A DNA stretch of 17,507 bases. Source: a bacterium UBP1_UBA4783. Its GTDB lineage: Bacteria; Krumholzibacteriota; Krumholzibacteriia; Krumholzibacteriales; Krumholzibacteriaceae. The position numbers and the translations under genes were made by a program. This document shows positions 1-8,533 of this stretch, one piece after another; position 1 is the stretch's first letter, and every line of letters starts with the position of its first letter. The notes beneath the pieces were generated by a model. The model ran no database searches and was not told the DNA's origin. It saw only the letters and a list, made by a program, of their open reading frames with translations. Location of the stretch: positions 1-17,507 of the forward strand of contig DHHB01000032.1 of NCBI GenBank assembly GCA_002403075.1, given 5' to 3'.

Positions 1-999
1 GAGCTCGAGGCCTTCGAGTCCGATTTCGCGTCGTATTGCGGCGCGGCGCATTGCGCGGGGGCCAACTCCGGCACGGCCGCGCTCCATCTCGCGCTGCTGG
101 GCTACGGGATAGGTCCGGGGGACGAAGTCATAACGGTTCCGAACACCTTCATCGCGACCGCCGAGGCGATCGCGATGACGGGAGCGAAGCCGGTGCTCGT
201 GGACGTCCTCGAGGACACGGCGCTCATCGATCCCGCGAAGCTCGCGCAGGCGATCGGGCCGAAGACCAAGGCGATCATGCCCGTCCATCTGTTCGGCCAG
301 ACGTGCGACATGGATCCGATCATGGCCCTCGCCGAACAGCACGGCCTCGCGGTCATAGAGGATTCCTGCCAGGCGCACGGCGCCTCCTACAAGGGAAGAA
401 GGGCGGGTTCTCTCGGCCACGCCGCCGGGTTCTCCTTCTATCCGAGCAAGAACCTCGGCGCGTGCGGCGAGGGTGGGGCGATCACCTCGTCCGATCCGAA
501 GATCGTCGAGCGCGCGAAGGGGCTTCGCCACCACGCGCAGTTCGAGCGGAACGTGCACAGCGAGATCGGCTACAACTACCGCCTCGAATCGCTTCAGGCG
601 GCGATCCTCCGCGTCAAGCTGCGCCACCTCGACGGGTGGAACGACATGCGCCGGGCGGCCGCCAAGCGGTACATCGACAATCTGCGCGACACGAGCTACT
701 GGCTGCCGAAAGAAGCCCCGGGCTGCCGCCACGTCTATCACCTTTTCCCGATCGTCACCCCCCGCAAGGAACGGGTGACGAAGGCGCTCACCGCGGCCGG
801 CATCGGCTGGGCCGAGCACTATCCGAAACCGGTTCACCTCCATCCCGCGTTCGCGTACCTCGGCAAGGGCGAGGGGAGCTACCCCGTCGCTGAAAAGCTC
901 ATGCGGGGCCTTGTATCGCTGCCCATGTTCCCCGAGCTTTCGCACGCCGACGTCGACCGGGTATCGGAGGTTCTGAGGGAGGTCGACAGGAGCGCATAG
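1..999 (+). CDS. DegT/DnrJ/EryC1-family PLP sugar aminotransferase (5' truncated)
   Basis: The open frame enters at base 1 and gives 332 visible residues, so roughly 30-40 N-terminal residues are probably outside the window. The fold-type I aminotransferase signature is clear: a GANSGTAAL phosphate-binding segment near residues 20-28, the EDSCQAHGA segment with Asp121 (PLP pyridine nitrogen partner), and YPSKNLG with the Schiff-base Lys150 (codon 448-450). These enzymes move an amino group from glutamate to a keto-sugar nucleotide in the cytoplasm. The dehydrogenase and acyltransferase encoded at 1824-3496 fit a WbpB/WbpE/WbpD-type route to an acylated amino sugar, in which this would be the WbpE-like step. 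The exact sugar cannot be read from sequence; other DegT enzymes (4-amino sugars such as perosamine or bacillosamine) share the same motifs. Confidence 0.94.
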   Translation, partial: ELEAFESDFASYCGAAHCAGANSGTAALHLALLGYGIGPGDEVITVPNTFIATAEAIAMTGAKPVLVDVLEDTALIDPAKLAQAIGPKTKAIMPVHLFGQTCDMDPIMALAEQHGLAVIEDSCQAHGASYKGRRAGSLGHAAGFSFYPSKNLGACGEGGAITSSDPKIVERAKGLRHHAQFERNVHSEIGYNYRLESLQAAILRVKLRHLDGWNDMRRAAAKRYIDNLRDTSYWLPKEAPGCRHVYHLFPIVTPRKERVTKALTAAGIGWAEHYPKPVHLHPAFAYLGKGEGSYPVAEKLMRGLVSLPMFPELSHADVDRVSEVLREVDRSA

Positions 1000-1072
1000 G
1001 CCATACACCGGGAGGGGATTATCGACTGAGAGATAAAGACATACGCACAGGGTCCACAGGGCGGAACGCAGA

Positions 1073-1810
1073 ATGAGAAGGCAAACGATGGCCCTTGAAA
1101 GCGTGGAGAAGGTGCAGCAGCTCACGGGAAGCCTCGTGTACCGGGACGGTCTCCGGTTCCGAGAACGTCTGTGGGCGGAGAGGTTCGTCAAGCGGCTCGT
1201 CGACGTGGCGGCCTCTCTGTTCGTGGTCGTCGTCGGTTTTCCGTTTTTTCTCGCCATCGCGCTGCTGATTAAGCTCACGTCGAAGGGCCCGGTTCTATTC
1301 GCTCAAGAACGCATCGGGGAGAATGGGGAGGTCTTTACCCTTTTCAAGTTCCGCACGATGCGTCTCGACACCGACGACTCCATCCATCGCGAATTCACGC
1401 GCCGCTTCATCGAGGGGCGGCTCGCCAACTCGGCGGTTGACGAACAATCGGCCTCCGTATATAAGTTGAAGGCGGATCCGCGGGTGACGCCGGTCGGCCG
1501 TTTCCTGCGGAAAACGAGCCTCGACGAGTTTCCGCAATTCCTGAACGTGCTTCGGGGCGAGATGACGATGGTGGGTCCGCGGCCGCCGCTCTCGTACGAG
1601 ATGGAGCACTATCAGGATTGGCACAAGCTTCGTCTCGCCGTGAAGCCGGGTCTCACGGGGCTCTGGCAGGTGAGCGGACGGAGCGCAGTCCCCTTCAACG
1701 AGATGGTGATGCTGGATCTGTACTACATCGAGCACTGGTCGCTACTCCTCGACTTCAAGATCATGCTGAGAACGATCCCCGTCATGCTCTTCGGTTCCGG
1801 TGGTTTCTGA
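1073..1810 (+). CDS. Undecaprenyl-phosphate sugar phosphotransferase (monotopic phosphoglycosyl transferase, Bac_transf family)
   Basis: A 245-residue protein with one hydrophobic N-terminal segment (about residues 43-66), followed by the conserved monotopic PGT core: FKFRTM (91-96), the catalytic Asp151-Glu152 pair in SLDEFPQ, MVGPRPP (166-172) and KPGLTGLWQVSGR (191-203). The family transfers a sugar-1-phosphate from a UDP-sugar to undecaprenyl phosphate at the inner leaflet, starting a lipid-linked glycan. The length fits the small PglC/WsaP-like group lacking the extra N-terminal helices of WbaP. The start at 1073 is one choice; an ATG at 1088, with AGAAGG shortly upstream, is a reasonable alternative. 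It lies among nucleotide-sugar genes, so it probably primes the glycan built by this locus. Confidence 0.93.
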   Translation: MRRQTMALESVEKVQQLTGSLVYRDGLRFRERLWAERFVKRLVDVAASLFVVVVGFPFFLAIALLIKLTSKGPVLFAQERIGENGEVFTLFKFRTMRLDTDDSIHREFTRRFIEGRLANSAVDEQSASVYKLKADPRVTPVGRFLRKTSLDEFPQFLNVLRGEMTMVGPRPPLSYEMEHYQDWHKLRLAVKPGLTGLWQVSGRSAVPFNEMVMLDLYYIEHWSLLLDFKIMLRTIPVMLFGSGGF

Positions 1811-1823
1811 GAATGGAGGCAGC

Positions 1824-2861
1824 GTGGTTAAGGTAGGCGTCGTCGGTTGCGGCTACTGGGGCCCCAACCTCATCCGGAATTTCTCGAACCTCAAGTCGTC
1901 GAAGGTCGTCTGGTGCTCGGACGTCAAGGAGGATAGGCTGAACCACATGAAGCAGCTCTATCCCTCGATCCGCGCGACGGCCGATTTCAGGGAGATCCTG
2001 AAGGATCCCGAGATCGACGCCGTCGTCGTCGCGACTCCGGTCGCCCAGCACTATCCGGTCGCGAAAGAGGCGCTCGAGGCGGGAAAACACGTCTTCATCG
2101 AGAAGCCGCTCGCGCAGTCGGTCGAGGAGGGACGGGCGCTCGTCGAACTCGCGGCACGGCTGCGGCGGACGCTCATGGTGGGGCACACCTTCGTGTTTAC
2201 CGCGGCCGTCAACAAGATCAAGGACCTCGTGTGGTCGGGGGAGCTCGGCGAGATCTATTACATCGCTTCCTCGCGCGTCAACCTCGGGATCTTTCAGGAG
2301 GACATCAACGTCGTCTGGGATCTCGCGCCGCACGACATCTCGATCATGAACTACGTGCTGAACTCGCGCCCCGTGTCGGTATCCGCGGTGGGGCGGTCCT
2401 ACATCCGGCCGGGCATCGAGGACGTCGCGTTCCTGACGTTCAAGTATCCGCAGGCCGCGCTCGCGAACATCCACGTCTCGTGGCTCAATCCGAACAAGAT
2501 CCGCAGCACCACGGTCGTCGGAAGCAAGAAGATGCTCGTGTACGACGACATCTCGAGCCTCGAGAAGATACGGATCTACGACAAGGGCGTCACCATGACG
2601 CCGCACTACGACACCTTCGGCGAGTTTCACCTGTCGTACCGCTACGGCGACATCATGATCCCGCGCCTCGACGACGCGGAGCCGCTCAAGACGGAATGCC
2701 AGCACTTCGTCGACGTGATCGAGAAGGGCGTGCCGGCGCGCAGCGGCGGCGACCACGGTCTCGAGGTTCTCCTCGCGCTCGAGACGGCGGGGCACTCCAT
2801 GCGGGAGATGGGCCGGGAGATCGGGATCGAGTACCCCCCGCAGGCGGGGCCGGCGCGATGA
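1824..2861 (+). CDS. Gfo/Idh/MocA-family oxidoreductase, probable nucleotide-sugar dehydrogenase (WbpB/WlbA-like)
   Basis: I place the start at the GTG at 1824: it is preceded by GGAGG at 1815-1819 and begins the protein right at the Rossmann strand (VKVGVVGCGYWG). An upstream in-frame ATG at 1800 would add eight residues and overlap the preceding gene. The 345-residue product has the GxGxxG dinucleotide motif (residues 8-13), the family's EKP motif (93-95), and DLAPHD (166-171) carrying the conserved active-site Asp/His. Family members use NAD(P) to oxidise or reduce sugars and nucleotide sugars. Next to a DegT aminotransferase and a WbpD-like acyltransferase, the best guess is 3-dehydrogenation of a UDP-HexNAc uronic acid, but the substrate is inferred from neighbours only. 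Its stop overlaps the next start (ATGA). Confidence 0.9.
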   Translation: MVKVGVVGCGYWGPNLIRNFSNLKSSKVVWCSDVKEDRLNHMKQLYPSIRATADFREILKDPEIDAVVVATPVAQHYPVAKEALEAGKHVFIEKPLAQSVEEGRALVELAARLRRTLMVGHTFVFTAAVNKIKDLVWSGELGEIYYIASSRVNLGIFQEDINVVWDLAPHDISIMNYVLNSRPVSVSAVGRSYIRPGIEDVAFLTFKYPQAALANIHVSWLNPNKIRSTTVVGSKKMLVYDDISSLEKIRIYDKGVTMTPHYDTFGEFHLSYRYGDIMIPRLDDAEPLKTECQHFVDVIEKGVPARSGGDHGLEVLLALETAGHSMREMGREIGIEYPPQAGPAR

Positions 2862-3496
2862 AGGACGGATTCGCAGCGCCGCCTCTCGGCGTCGTCCGGC
2901 TCGGCGAGGGCGCCGTCGTCGACGTGGGCGCGATCGTCGGCTACCGCTCGCCCCGAAAAGGCGTGAGCGACGTTCTCGAGATAGGCCCGAACGCCCGCGT
3001 CCGGAGCGGCTGCGTGATATACGCGGGCTCCCGCATCGGCGCTCACCTCGAAACCGGGCACAACACGATCATCCGCGAGGAGAACGAGATCGGGGAGCAT
3101 TTCTCGATCTGGAACAACTCGGTCATCGACTACGGGTGCCGGATCGGCGCGCGGGTCAAGCTCCACTGCAACATCTACGTCGCCCAGTTCACCGTCATCG
3201 AGGACGACGTATTCTGCGCGCCGGGCGTGACGATCGCGAACGACTACCATCCGGGCTGCCCCGATTCGCGCGAATGCATGCGCGGCCCGACGCTCAAGAA
3301 GGGCTGTCGCATCGGCGTGAACGCGACCATCCTGCCGTACGTGACGATCGGCGAGGGAACGCTCGTCGGCAGCGGCTCCGTCGTCGCGGCCGACCTGCCA
3401 GCCGGCGTCGTCGCGTTCGGCAACCCGGCGCGGGTCCGCTGCACGCTCGAGGAGATGCGCTGCAAAACGGGCCGCCGGGAGGCGCCCTACCGCTGA
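2858..3496 (+). CDS. Left-handed beta-helix acyltransferase (WbpD/WlbB-like N-acetyltransferase)
   Basis: A 212-residue protein starting at the ATG that overlaps the previous stop as ATGA, so it is probably translationally coupled. Imperfect hexapeptide repeats of the [LIV]-G-x4 type run from about residue 40 to 178 (for example IGPNARV, IGEHFSI, IGARVKL, IGVNATI, IGEGTLV), followed by the FGNPAR segment (187-192) common to this fold. NDYHP at 128-132 resembles the active-site region of sugar O- or N-acyltransferases. WbpD-type enzymes use acetyl-CoA to N-acetylate the amino group installed by the aminotransferase; the adjacent dehydrogenase and nearby DegT gene support that role. Acyl donor and acceptor are not determined by the sequence. 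Confidence 0.9.
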   Translation: MKDGFAAPPLGVVRLGEGAVVDVGAIVGYRSPRKGVSDVLEIGPNARVRSGCVIYAGSRIGAHLETGHNTIIREENEIGEHFSIWNNSVIDYGCRIGARVKLHCNIYVAQFTVIEDDVFCAPGVTIANDYHPGCPDSRECMRGPTLKKGCRIGVNATILPYVTIGEGTLVGSGSVVAADLPAGVVAFGNPARVRCTLEEMRCKTGRREAPYR

Positions 3497-3507
3497 CGGT
3501 TCGCCGC

Positions 3508-4647
3508 ATGGAAACGATCCGGGAGCCCCGCGTCGCCTTTCTCGCCTCGACGCTCGTCACCGGCGGAGCGGAGCGGGTCGTCGAGGCCCTCGCCCGCGGC
3601 CTGCCGCGCCGGGGGCTCGAGACGCGGATCTTCTGCCTGCGCGCCCGGGGAGAGGTCGGCACCGCGCTCGCGGAGGCGGGCGTTCCCGTCGAGGCGTGCG
3701 TCGCACGTTTCCGCCGCGACCCGTTCGCCGCCGTGCCCCTCGCCGCGGCGCTGCGGAGGATGCGCCCGCACGTCGTCGTCTCCCTCGATCATCGCGACGC
3801 GATGTGGACCGCTCCCGCGGCGGCCGCCCTGGCCGGGGTCCGGCGCCTCGTCCTCATGATCCATTCGACCGGTCTCTGGGGAAAACGAGGAACGTTCTCC
3901 CCGGCGGACCGGCTCGTCCTCCCGTTCTACGACCGGATCGTGGCGCTTGCCCGTTCGCACGCCGGCTATCTCGTCGGTCGCGAGCGGGTGGATGCGCGGC
4001 GCGTCGCGATCGTTCCGAACGGCGTCGACGTCGAACGTTTCCGCCCCGGAGGCGGCGCGCGATCCCGGGGAGCGTTCCGCGAGTCGATCGGCGTCCCCGC
4101 GGACGCGTTCGTCGTCTCGATCGTCGCGGCGCTGCGGCCCGAGAAGAACCACGCGATGTTTCTCCGCGCCGCCTCCCGCGTGCGGGAGCGGCGAGGGGAC
4201 GCCGTCTTTCTCGTCGCGGGAGAGGGAAGGGAGGAGGAGGGGCTGCGGGCGCTCGCCCGGGGCCTCGGCCTCGGGGACGCCGTCCGGTTTCTCGGGCGCC
4301 GCGGGGACGTCCCCGAGCTGCTTACCGCCTCCGACGCCCTCGTGCTCTCGTCGCACCCGGTCGTCGAGACGTTTCCGCTCGTCGTGCTCGAGGGTATGGC
4401 CGCCGGGCTCCCCGTCGTCGCGACGGACGTCGGATCGGTGCGCGAGATGATTGTCGACGGGGACGAGGGGTTTATCGTATCTTCCGACGACGACGCGGCG
4501 CTCGCCGAGAGGCTCCTCTTCCTCGCCTCGCGCCCGGACGAAGGGAAGAGGATGGGAGAGCGGGGCCGCGCGCGCGTCGTGCGCGATTTCACCGTGGACG
4601 CAATGATCTCGGGGTACGAGGCTCTCGTCCGGGAGCTCGTGCGCTAG
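3508..4647 (+). CDS. GT4-type glycosyltransferase (GT-B fold)
   Basis: A 379-residue protein. The N-terminal acceptor domain opens with VAFLASTLVTGGAERVV (residues 9-25), whose GGAE turn is typical of family 4 enzymes. The C-terminal donor domain has VPNGVD (169-174), RPEKNH (210-215), VAGEG (236-240) and the retaining GT-B EX7E motif spanning Glu287 and Glu295. These are cytoplasmic or membrane-associated enzymes that add a sugar from a nucleotide donor with retention of configuration. The ATG at 3508 follows the previous stop by 11 bases and has no clear Shine-Dalgarno sequence, so initiation may depend on coupling. It probably extends the lipid-linked glycan started by the phosphoglycosyl transferase encoded upstream. 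Donor and acceptor are unknown. Confidence 0.92.
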   Translation: METIREPRVAFLASTLVTGGAERVVEALARGLPRRGLETRIFCLRARGEVGTALAEAGVPVEACVARFRRDPFAAVPLAAALRRMRPHVVVSLDHRDAMWTAPAAAALAGVRRLVLMIHSTGLWGKRGTFSPADRLVLPFYDRIVALARSHAGYLVGRERVDARRVAIVPNGVDVERFRPGGGARSRGAFRESIGVPADAFVVSIVAALRPEKNHAMFLRAASRVRERRGDAVFLVAGEGREEEGLRALARGLGLGDAVRFLGRRGDVPELLTASDALVLSSHPVVETFPLVVLEGMAAGLPVVATDVGSVREMIVDGDEGFIVSSDDDAALAERLLFLASRPDEGKRMGERGRARVVRDFTVDAMISGYEALVRELVR

Positions 4648-4666
4648 GTCGAGGGAGCGATTCACC

Positions 4667-5659
4667 GTGGCTCTTCCCGTTGACGCCGTCGTCGCCGTGA
4701 CCTACCGGTGCGATTCGCGCTGCACGATGTGCAACATCTGGCAGCTCCCGCCCGGCGAGGAGCTCGATCCCGCCGAGTACCGCGCGCTTCCCCCGACGCT
4801 CCGCGACGTGAACATCACCGGCGGAGAGCCCTTTCTCAGAGACGACATCGTCGAGATCGTCCGCGTCGTTCACGAGCGCTGCGGCGGCCCGCGGATCGTC
4901 ATCTCCACGAACGGGTTCGAGCGCCGGCGGATCGTGCACGCCGCCCCGGCGCTCATGAAGATCGGCCGCTCGGTCGGTCTCGCCGTTTCTCTCGACGGCA
5001 TCGGCGAGATGCACGACGAGATACGCGGCGTGCCCGGCGGATTCGACCGGGTCGTCGAGACGCTGAAGCAGCTTCGCACGATGGGGTACCGCAACGTCCG
5101 CGTCGCCTTCACGGCGCAGCGGGCAAACGTCTCGCACCTCGGCGCGGTGTACGACCTCTCGCGGCAGTTCGGATTCGAGTTCACGGCGTCGGTGGCGCAG
5201 AACTCGGAGTTCTATTTCTCGACGGACGAGAATCAGGCCGTCGATCCCGCGGCGCTCGACGAGGAGCTTCGCTTCGTGATGCGGCGCGAGCTGCTGAGCG
5301 CGAGTCCCAAGCGCTGGTTCCGGGCGTATTTCTACGCGGGCGTGCTCCGGTTCAACGCCTCGCGCACGCGCATCCTCTCCTGCCGCGCGGGGTGGGACTC
5401 GTTCTTCATGGATCCGGCGGGGACCGTTTATCCGTGCCTCACGCTCAACCGCGCCATGGGAAACGTGCGCGAACGGAGCTTTGATGAGATCTGGGAGAGC
5501 GCCGAGGCGGAGCGCGCGCGAGCGGCGGTTCGTGGATGCGCCGCCCCGTGCTGGATGATCTGCACGGCGCGCACGGCGATGCTCCGGCGGCCGCAGAAGC
5601 CCGCCCGGTGGATCCTCGAAAGCTGGCTCAAGCTCGCCGCGGGGAAACGGATCGATTGA
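4667..5659 (+). CDS. Radical SAM protein with SPASM/Twitch-type C-terminal cysteines
   Basis: A 330-residue protein starting at GTG 4667, with GAGGGA at 4651-4656. The radical SAM cluster motif Cys15-x3-Cys19-x2-Cys22 is near the N-terminus (YRCDSRCTMCNIW), followed by the SAM-contacting NITGGEP (49-55). The C-terminal part has CRAGWDSFFMDPAG (239-252), YPC (Cys257) and Cys291/295/299, a pattern like SPASM or Twitch auxiliary cluster domains. There is no cobalamin-binding domain. Such proteins use a 5'-deoxyadenosyl radical for difficult modifications of peptides, sugars or lipids. Lying between two glycosyltransferases it may modify a glycan or lipid carrier, but no substrate can be assigned. 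Confidence 0.9.
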   Translation: MALPVDAVVAVTYRCDSRCTMCNIWQLPPGEELDPAEYRALPPTLRDVNITGGEPFLRDDIVEIVRVVHERCGGPRIVISTNGFERRRIVHAAPALMKIGRSVGLAVSLDGIGEMHDEIRGVPGGFDRVVETLKQLRTMGYRNVRVAFTAQRANVSHLGAVYDLSRQFGFEFTASVAQNSEFYFSTDENQAVDPAALDEELRFVMRRELLSASPKRWFRAYFYAGVLRFNASRTRILSCRAGWDSFFMDPAGTVYPCLTLNRAMGNVRERSFDEIWESAEAERARAAVRGCAAPCWMICTARTAMLRRPQKPARWILESWLKLAAGKRID

Positions 5660-5687
5660 CCGCCGCGGGGTGGAGGTGGAAGGGCGC

Positions 5688-6836
5688 ATGGACCGGCCGG
5701 CACGGTTGCGGATCGCGATGATCGGATCGCGGGGAGTTCCGTGCGTGTACGGCGGCATCGAGCGGCACGTCTCGGAGACGGGATCGCGGCTCGCCGCCCG
5801 CGGCCATTCGGTGACGGTGTACGGGCGGCGGCCCTTCTGCGCCGCGGGGGAGCACCTCGGCATGCGGGTGCGCGTCCTGCCCGCCGTGCCGACGAAGAAC
5901 CTCGAATCGGCCTCCAACACGCTCGCCGCCACCGTCGCGGCGCTCTTCGGCTCCTACGACGTCGTTCATTTCCACGGCGTCGGCCCCGCGCTCTTCTCGT
6001 GGATGACGGCCTCGCGCGGCACGGCGACCGTCTGCACGATCCACGCGCTCGATTACCGGCAGAGCAAATGGGGCCGCGCGGCGCGCGCGCTCCTGCGGCG
6101 CGGCGAGCGGACGGCGATGGAGCGCGCGGACGCCGTCGTCGCCGTCTCGCGCCTCATGGCGGCCGATCTCGGGGAGCGGTACGGGCGGGAGGTGCATTAC
6201 ATACCGAACGGCGCCGAGCTCCGAGAGGCGCCGACCTTCGACGAGGCGAGGAGCCTCGGCCTCGAGCCGGGGCGCTACGTCCTCGCCGTCGGGCGCTTCA
6301 TCGTCGAGCGGGGTTTCCACACGCTCCTCGACGCGTGGCGGTCAGTCGAGACGCCCTTCCGTCTCGTCGTCGCGGGGGACGCGCGCTTCGCGGAGCGATA
6401 CGCGAAGCGTCTCGCGGCGAGGGCCGACGGGCGCGTCATCATGCCGGGGTACGTGTCGGGACGCCTTCTCGACGAGCTCTACGCGCACTGCGCGTTCTAC
6501 GTGCTGCCGTCTCTCGTGGAGGGGCTCCCGATATCCCTCATCGAGGCGATGGCGTTCAGGCGCCCGGCGCTCGTGAGCGATATCCCCGAAAACCTCGAGG
6601 CGGGAGGGGAGGCGGTCGTGAGCTTCCCGCGGGGGGACGCGTGCGGTCTCGCCGCCGCCCTCGAGCGGATGCTCCGAATGGACGAGACGGAGCGGGAACG
6701 GAGGGGCCGGCTCGGACGGGAGCGGGTCGCCGCGGAGTACACGTGGGATCACGTGGCGGACGAGCTCGAGCGCCTCTATGCGGGTCTTCTCGATCCGCGC
6801 CGCGCGCCGGCCGGGAAGGAGAGCGGCCGGGGCTAA
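5688..6836 (+). CDS. GT4-type glycosyltransferase, DUF1972/rhamnosyltransferase-like N-terminus
   Basis: I use the ATG at 5688 (382 residues), preceded by GGAGGTGGAAGGG; an in-frame GTG at 5670 would add six residues. The N-terminus MIGSRGVPCVYGGIERHVSE (11-30) is the hallmark of a GT4 subgroup often labelled DUF1972 or rhamnosyltransferase. The C-terminal domain carries IPNGAE (172-177) and the EX7E motif with Glu278 and Glu286 (VEGLPISLIEAM). It should transfer a sugar from a nucleotide donor to the growing glycan on the cytoplasmic side. It is the last gene of the first glycan block; a promoter for the next gene begins six bases after its stop. The sugar is not determinable; 'rhamnosyl' is only a family nickname. 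Confidence 0.92.
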   Translation: MDRPARLRIAMIGSRGVPCVYGGIERHVSETGSRLAARGHSVTVYGRRPFCAAGEHLGMRVRVLPAVPTKNLESASNTLAATVAALFGSYDVVHFHGVGPALFSWMTASRGTATVCTIHALDYRQSKWGRAARALLRRGERTAMERADAVVAVSRLMAADLGERYGREVHYIPNGAELREAPTFDEARSLGLEPGRYVLAVGRFIVERGFHTLLDAWRSVETPFRLVVAGDARFAERYAKRLAARADGRVIMPGYVSGRLLDELYAHCAFYVLPSLVEGLPISLIEAMAFRRPALVSDIPENLEAGGEAVVSFPRGDACGLAAALERMLRMDETERERRGRLGRERVAAEYTWDHVADELERLYAGLLDPRRAPAGKESGRG

Positions 6837-6841
6837 TTCTG

Positions 6842-6870
6842 TTGACAGCGGGCGCCGTATCTGATAGGTA
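6842..6870 (+). promoter_or_regulatory. Sigma-70-type promoter for the SPOR lipoprotein gene
   Basis: TTGACA (6842-6847) matches the -35 consensus exactly. After 17 bases comes TAGGTA (6865-6870), a poor -10 by itself, but with TG one base upstream (TGATAGGTA), giving an extended -10 layout. It lies in the gap after the glycosyltransferase stop and about 46 bases before the ATG at 6917. Confidence 0.55.
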
Positions 6871-6916
6871 CGGGCGGAATCGGACATCCCGCCGATTCCG
6901 AGACGGAGGGAGATCC

Positions 6917-7468
6917 ATGCCTCGAAACCGTTTCGCGTTCGCGCGCGCATGTGGTGCGCTTCTTGCTTTCGCTCCTCTCGTTTTCGGGTGCGTGCCGCTG
7001 CAGCCGGGGAGCCGCGTCTCGCAGCCGGCGAAGCAGCCGGCGGCCGTGCAGCGTCCGGCCGCCGGGCGCGACACGACCGCGATCGATACGCGGGGGTACC
7101 GCCTCGAGGACGAGCTGCCGGAGAAAACCCCGACGCGGGCCGCCCAGCTCGTCGAGCGCGTGGCTCCCATGGCCGTCGACACGTTCGAGGTGCAGGACAT
7201 GGCCGTCGAGGAGGCGCCGAAACAGCTCTACGCCGTCGGATACCGCATACAGGTCTTCGCGTCGAGCGACCGGGCCGCGGCGAACTCGATGAAGGAACGG
7301 GTCGTTGCGCAGTCGCGCCTGAACGCGTACATTGAGTACGAGGACGGGCTGTACAAGGTGCGGGCGGGAGATTTCGGCGACCGTAAGGACGCTCTCCAGG
7401 CGAAGCTCTCTCTCGAGAAGACGTTCCCGGGCTGCTGGGTCGTGCGGACGACAATCCGGACCGATTGA
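6917..7468 (+). CDS. SPOR-domain lipoprotein
   Basis: A 183-residue protein starting at ATG 6917 with GGAGGG at 6905-6910. The N-terminus has basic residues, a hydrophobic stretch (about 8-23) and a lipobox-like LVFGC ending at Cys25, so lipid attachment at this cysteine is likely. A proline- and glutamine-rich linker (about 28-60) leads to a C-terminal SPOR fold (about 107-181) beginning YRIQVFASSDRAAA and ending with the typical VRAGDFGDRKDA and WVV strands. SPOR domains bind peptidoglycan glycan strands lacking stem peptides, often at division sites, so the protein probably links the envelope and cell wall in the periplasm. It has its own candidate promoter and is not obviously part of the galT-glgA pathway although it precedes it by 28 bases. 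Confidence 0.88.
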   Translation: MPRNRFAFARACGALLAFAPLVFGCVPLQPGSRVSQPAKQPAAVQRPAAGRDTTAIDTRGYRLEDELPEKTPTRAAQLVERVAPMAVDTFEVQDMAVEEAPKQLYAVGYRIQVFASSDRAAANSMKERVVAQSRLNAYIEYEDGLYKVRAGDFGDRKDALQAKLSLEKTFPGCWVVRTTIRTD

Positions 7469-7496
7469 GCGATCACGAAAGGAGCCTCGAAGCAAC

Positions 7497-8519
7497 ATGC
7501 CTGAGCTGCGCAAAGACGTGATCACCGGACGTTGGGTCATCATATCGACCGAGCGGGGGAAGCGCCCGATCGACTTCAAGATGGAGAAGCGCCCGGCGCG
7601 GGGCGGATTCTGCCCGTTCTGCGACGGCAACGAGGACAAGACGCCTCCCGAGGTGCTCGCGTACCGCGATCCCCATTCGGCGCCGAACTCGCGGGGCTGG
7701 AAGGTGCGCGTCGTGCCGAACAAGTTCCCGGCGCTCCAGATCGAGGGGGAGCTCGACAAGCACGGGGACGGCATCTACGACACGATGCGCGGCGTCGGCG
7801 CGCACGAGGTTCTCATCGAATCGCCGCAGCACGAAACGCAGCTCGCCGACCTTCCGCGCGACCACGTCGAGAGCATCTTCTGGGCGATCCGCGACCGCTG
7901 CATCGATCTCAACCGGGATTCCCGTTTCAAATACATCCTCGTTTTCAAGAATCGCGGCGAGGAGGCGGGCGCGTCGCTCGAGCATTCGCACATCCAGCTC
8001 ATCGCGACCCCGATCATCCCGAAGCGCGCGATAGAGGAGCTCGACGGCTCGCAATTCCATTACAAGCTCAAGGAGCGCTGCATCTTCTGCGACATCATCA
8101 AGCAGGAGATCGAGGTCAAGAAGCGCGTCATATACATGAACGACTATTTCATCGCGATCGCGCCGTACGCGGCGCGCTTTCCGTTCGAGACGTGGGTGTT
8201 GCCGCTGCGGCACGTCTCCGCCTTCGAGAAAACCAACTCCGAGTGGTTCCCGCAGCTCTCGGACATCATGAAGCTCGTTCTGCGGCGGATCGACGAGGTG
8301 CTCGACGTGCCGCCGTTCAATTTCATCATCCACACGGCGCCGTGCAAGACCCCCGATCTCGAGCACTACCACTGGCACCTCGAGATCATGCCGAAGCTCA
8401 CCCGCGTGGCCGGCTTCGAGTGGGGGAGCGGGTTCTACATCAACCCGACCCCTCCCGAGGAGGCGGCGGAGGCGCTGCGGAACCACGGGACGCACGCGGA
8501 AGAGAAACCCACGACGTAA
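7497..8519 (+). CDS. galT: Galactose-1-phosphate uridylyltransferase family (GalT / ADP-glucose phosphorylase type)
   Basis: A 340-residue protein starting at ATG 7497 with GAAAGGAG at 7477-7484. It opens with the family start (PELRKDVITGRWVIIS) and has two HIT-like halves: a zinc-type CPFC (39-42), the catalytic HSHIQ (163-167, nucleotidylated His165), a second CIFC (195-198), and HYHWHLEIMPK (290-300). GalT exchanges UMP between UDP-glucose and galactose-1-phosphate. The active site reads HSH rather than the HPH of classical E. coli and human GalT, and glgA follows 14 bases later, so an ADP-glucose/phosphate activity tied to glycogen is a real alternative. No galK or galE is visible in the window to support the Leloir pathway. 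Confidence 0.9.
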   Translation: MPELRKDVITGRWVIISTERGKRPIDFKMEKRPARGGFCPFCDGNEDKTPPEVLAYRDPHSAPNSRGWKVRVVPNKFPALQIEGELDKHGDGIYDTMRGVGAHEVLIESPQHETQLADLPRDHVESIFWAIRDRCIDLNRDSRFKYILVFKNRGEEAGASLEHSHIQLIATPIIPKRAIEELDGSQFHYKLKERCIFCDIIKQEIEVKKRVIYMNDYFIAIAPYAARFPFETWVLPLRHVSAFEKTNSEWFPQLSDIMKLVLRRIDEVLDVPPFNFIIHTAPCKTPDLEHYHWHLEIMPKLTRVAGFEWGSGFYINPTPPEEAAEALRNHGTHAEEKPTT

Positions 8520-8533
8520 GAAACGGACTGCGC

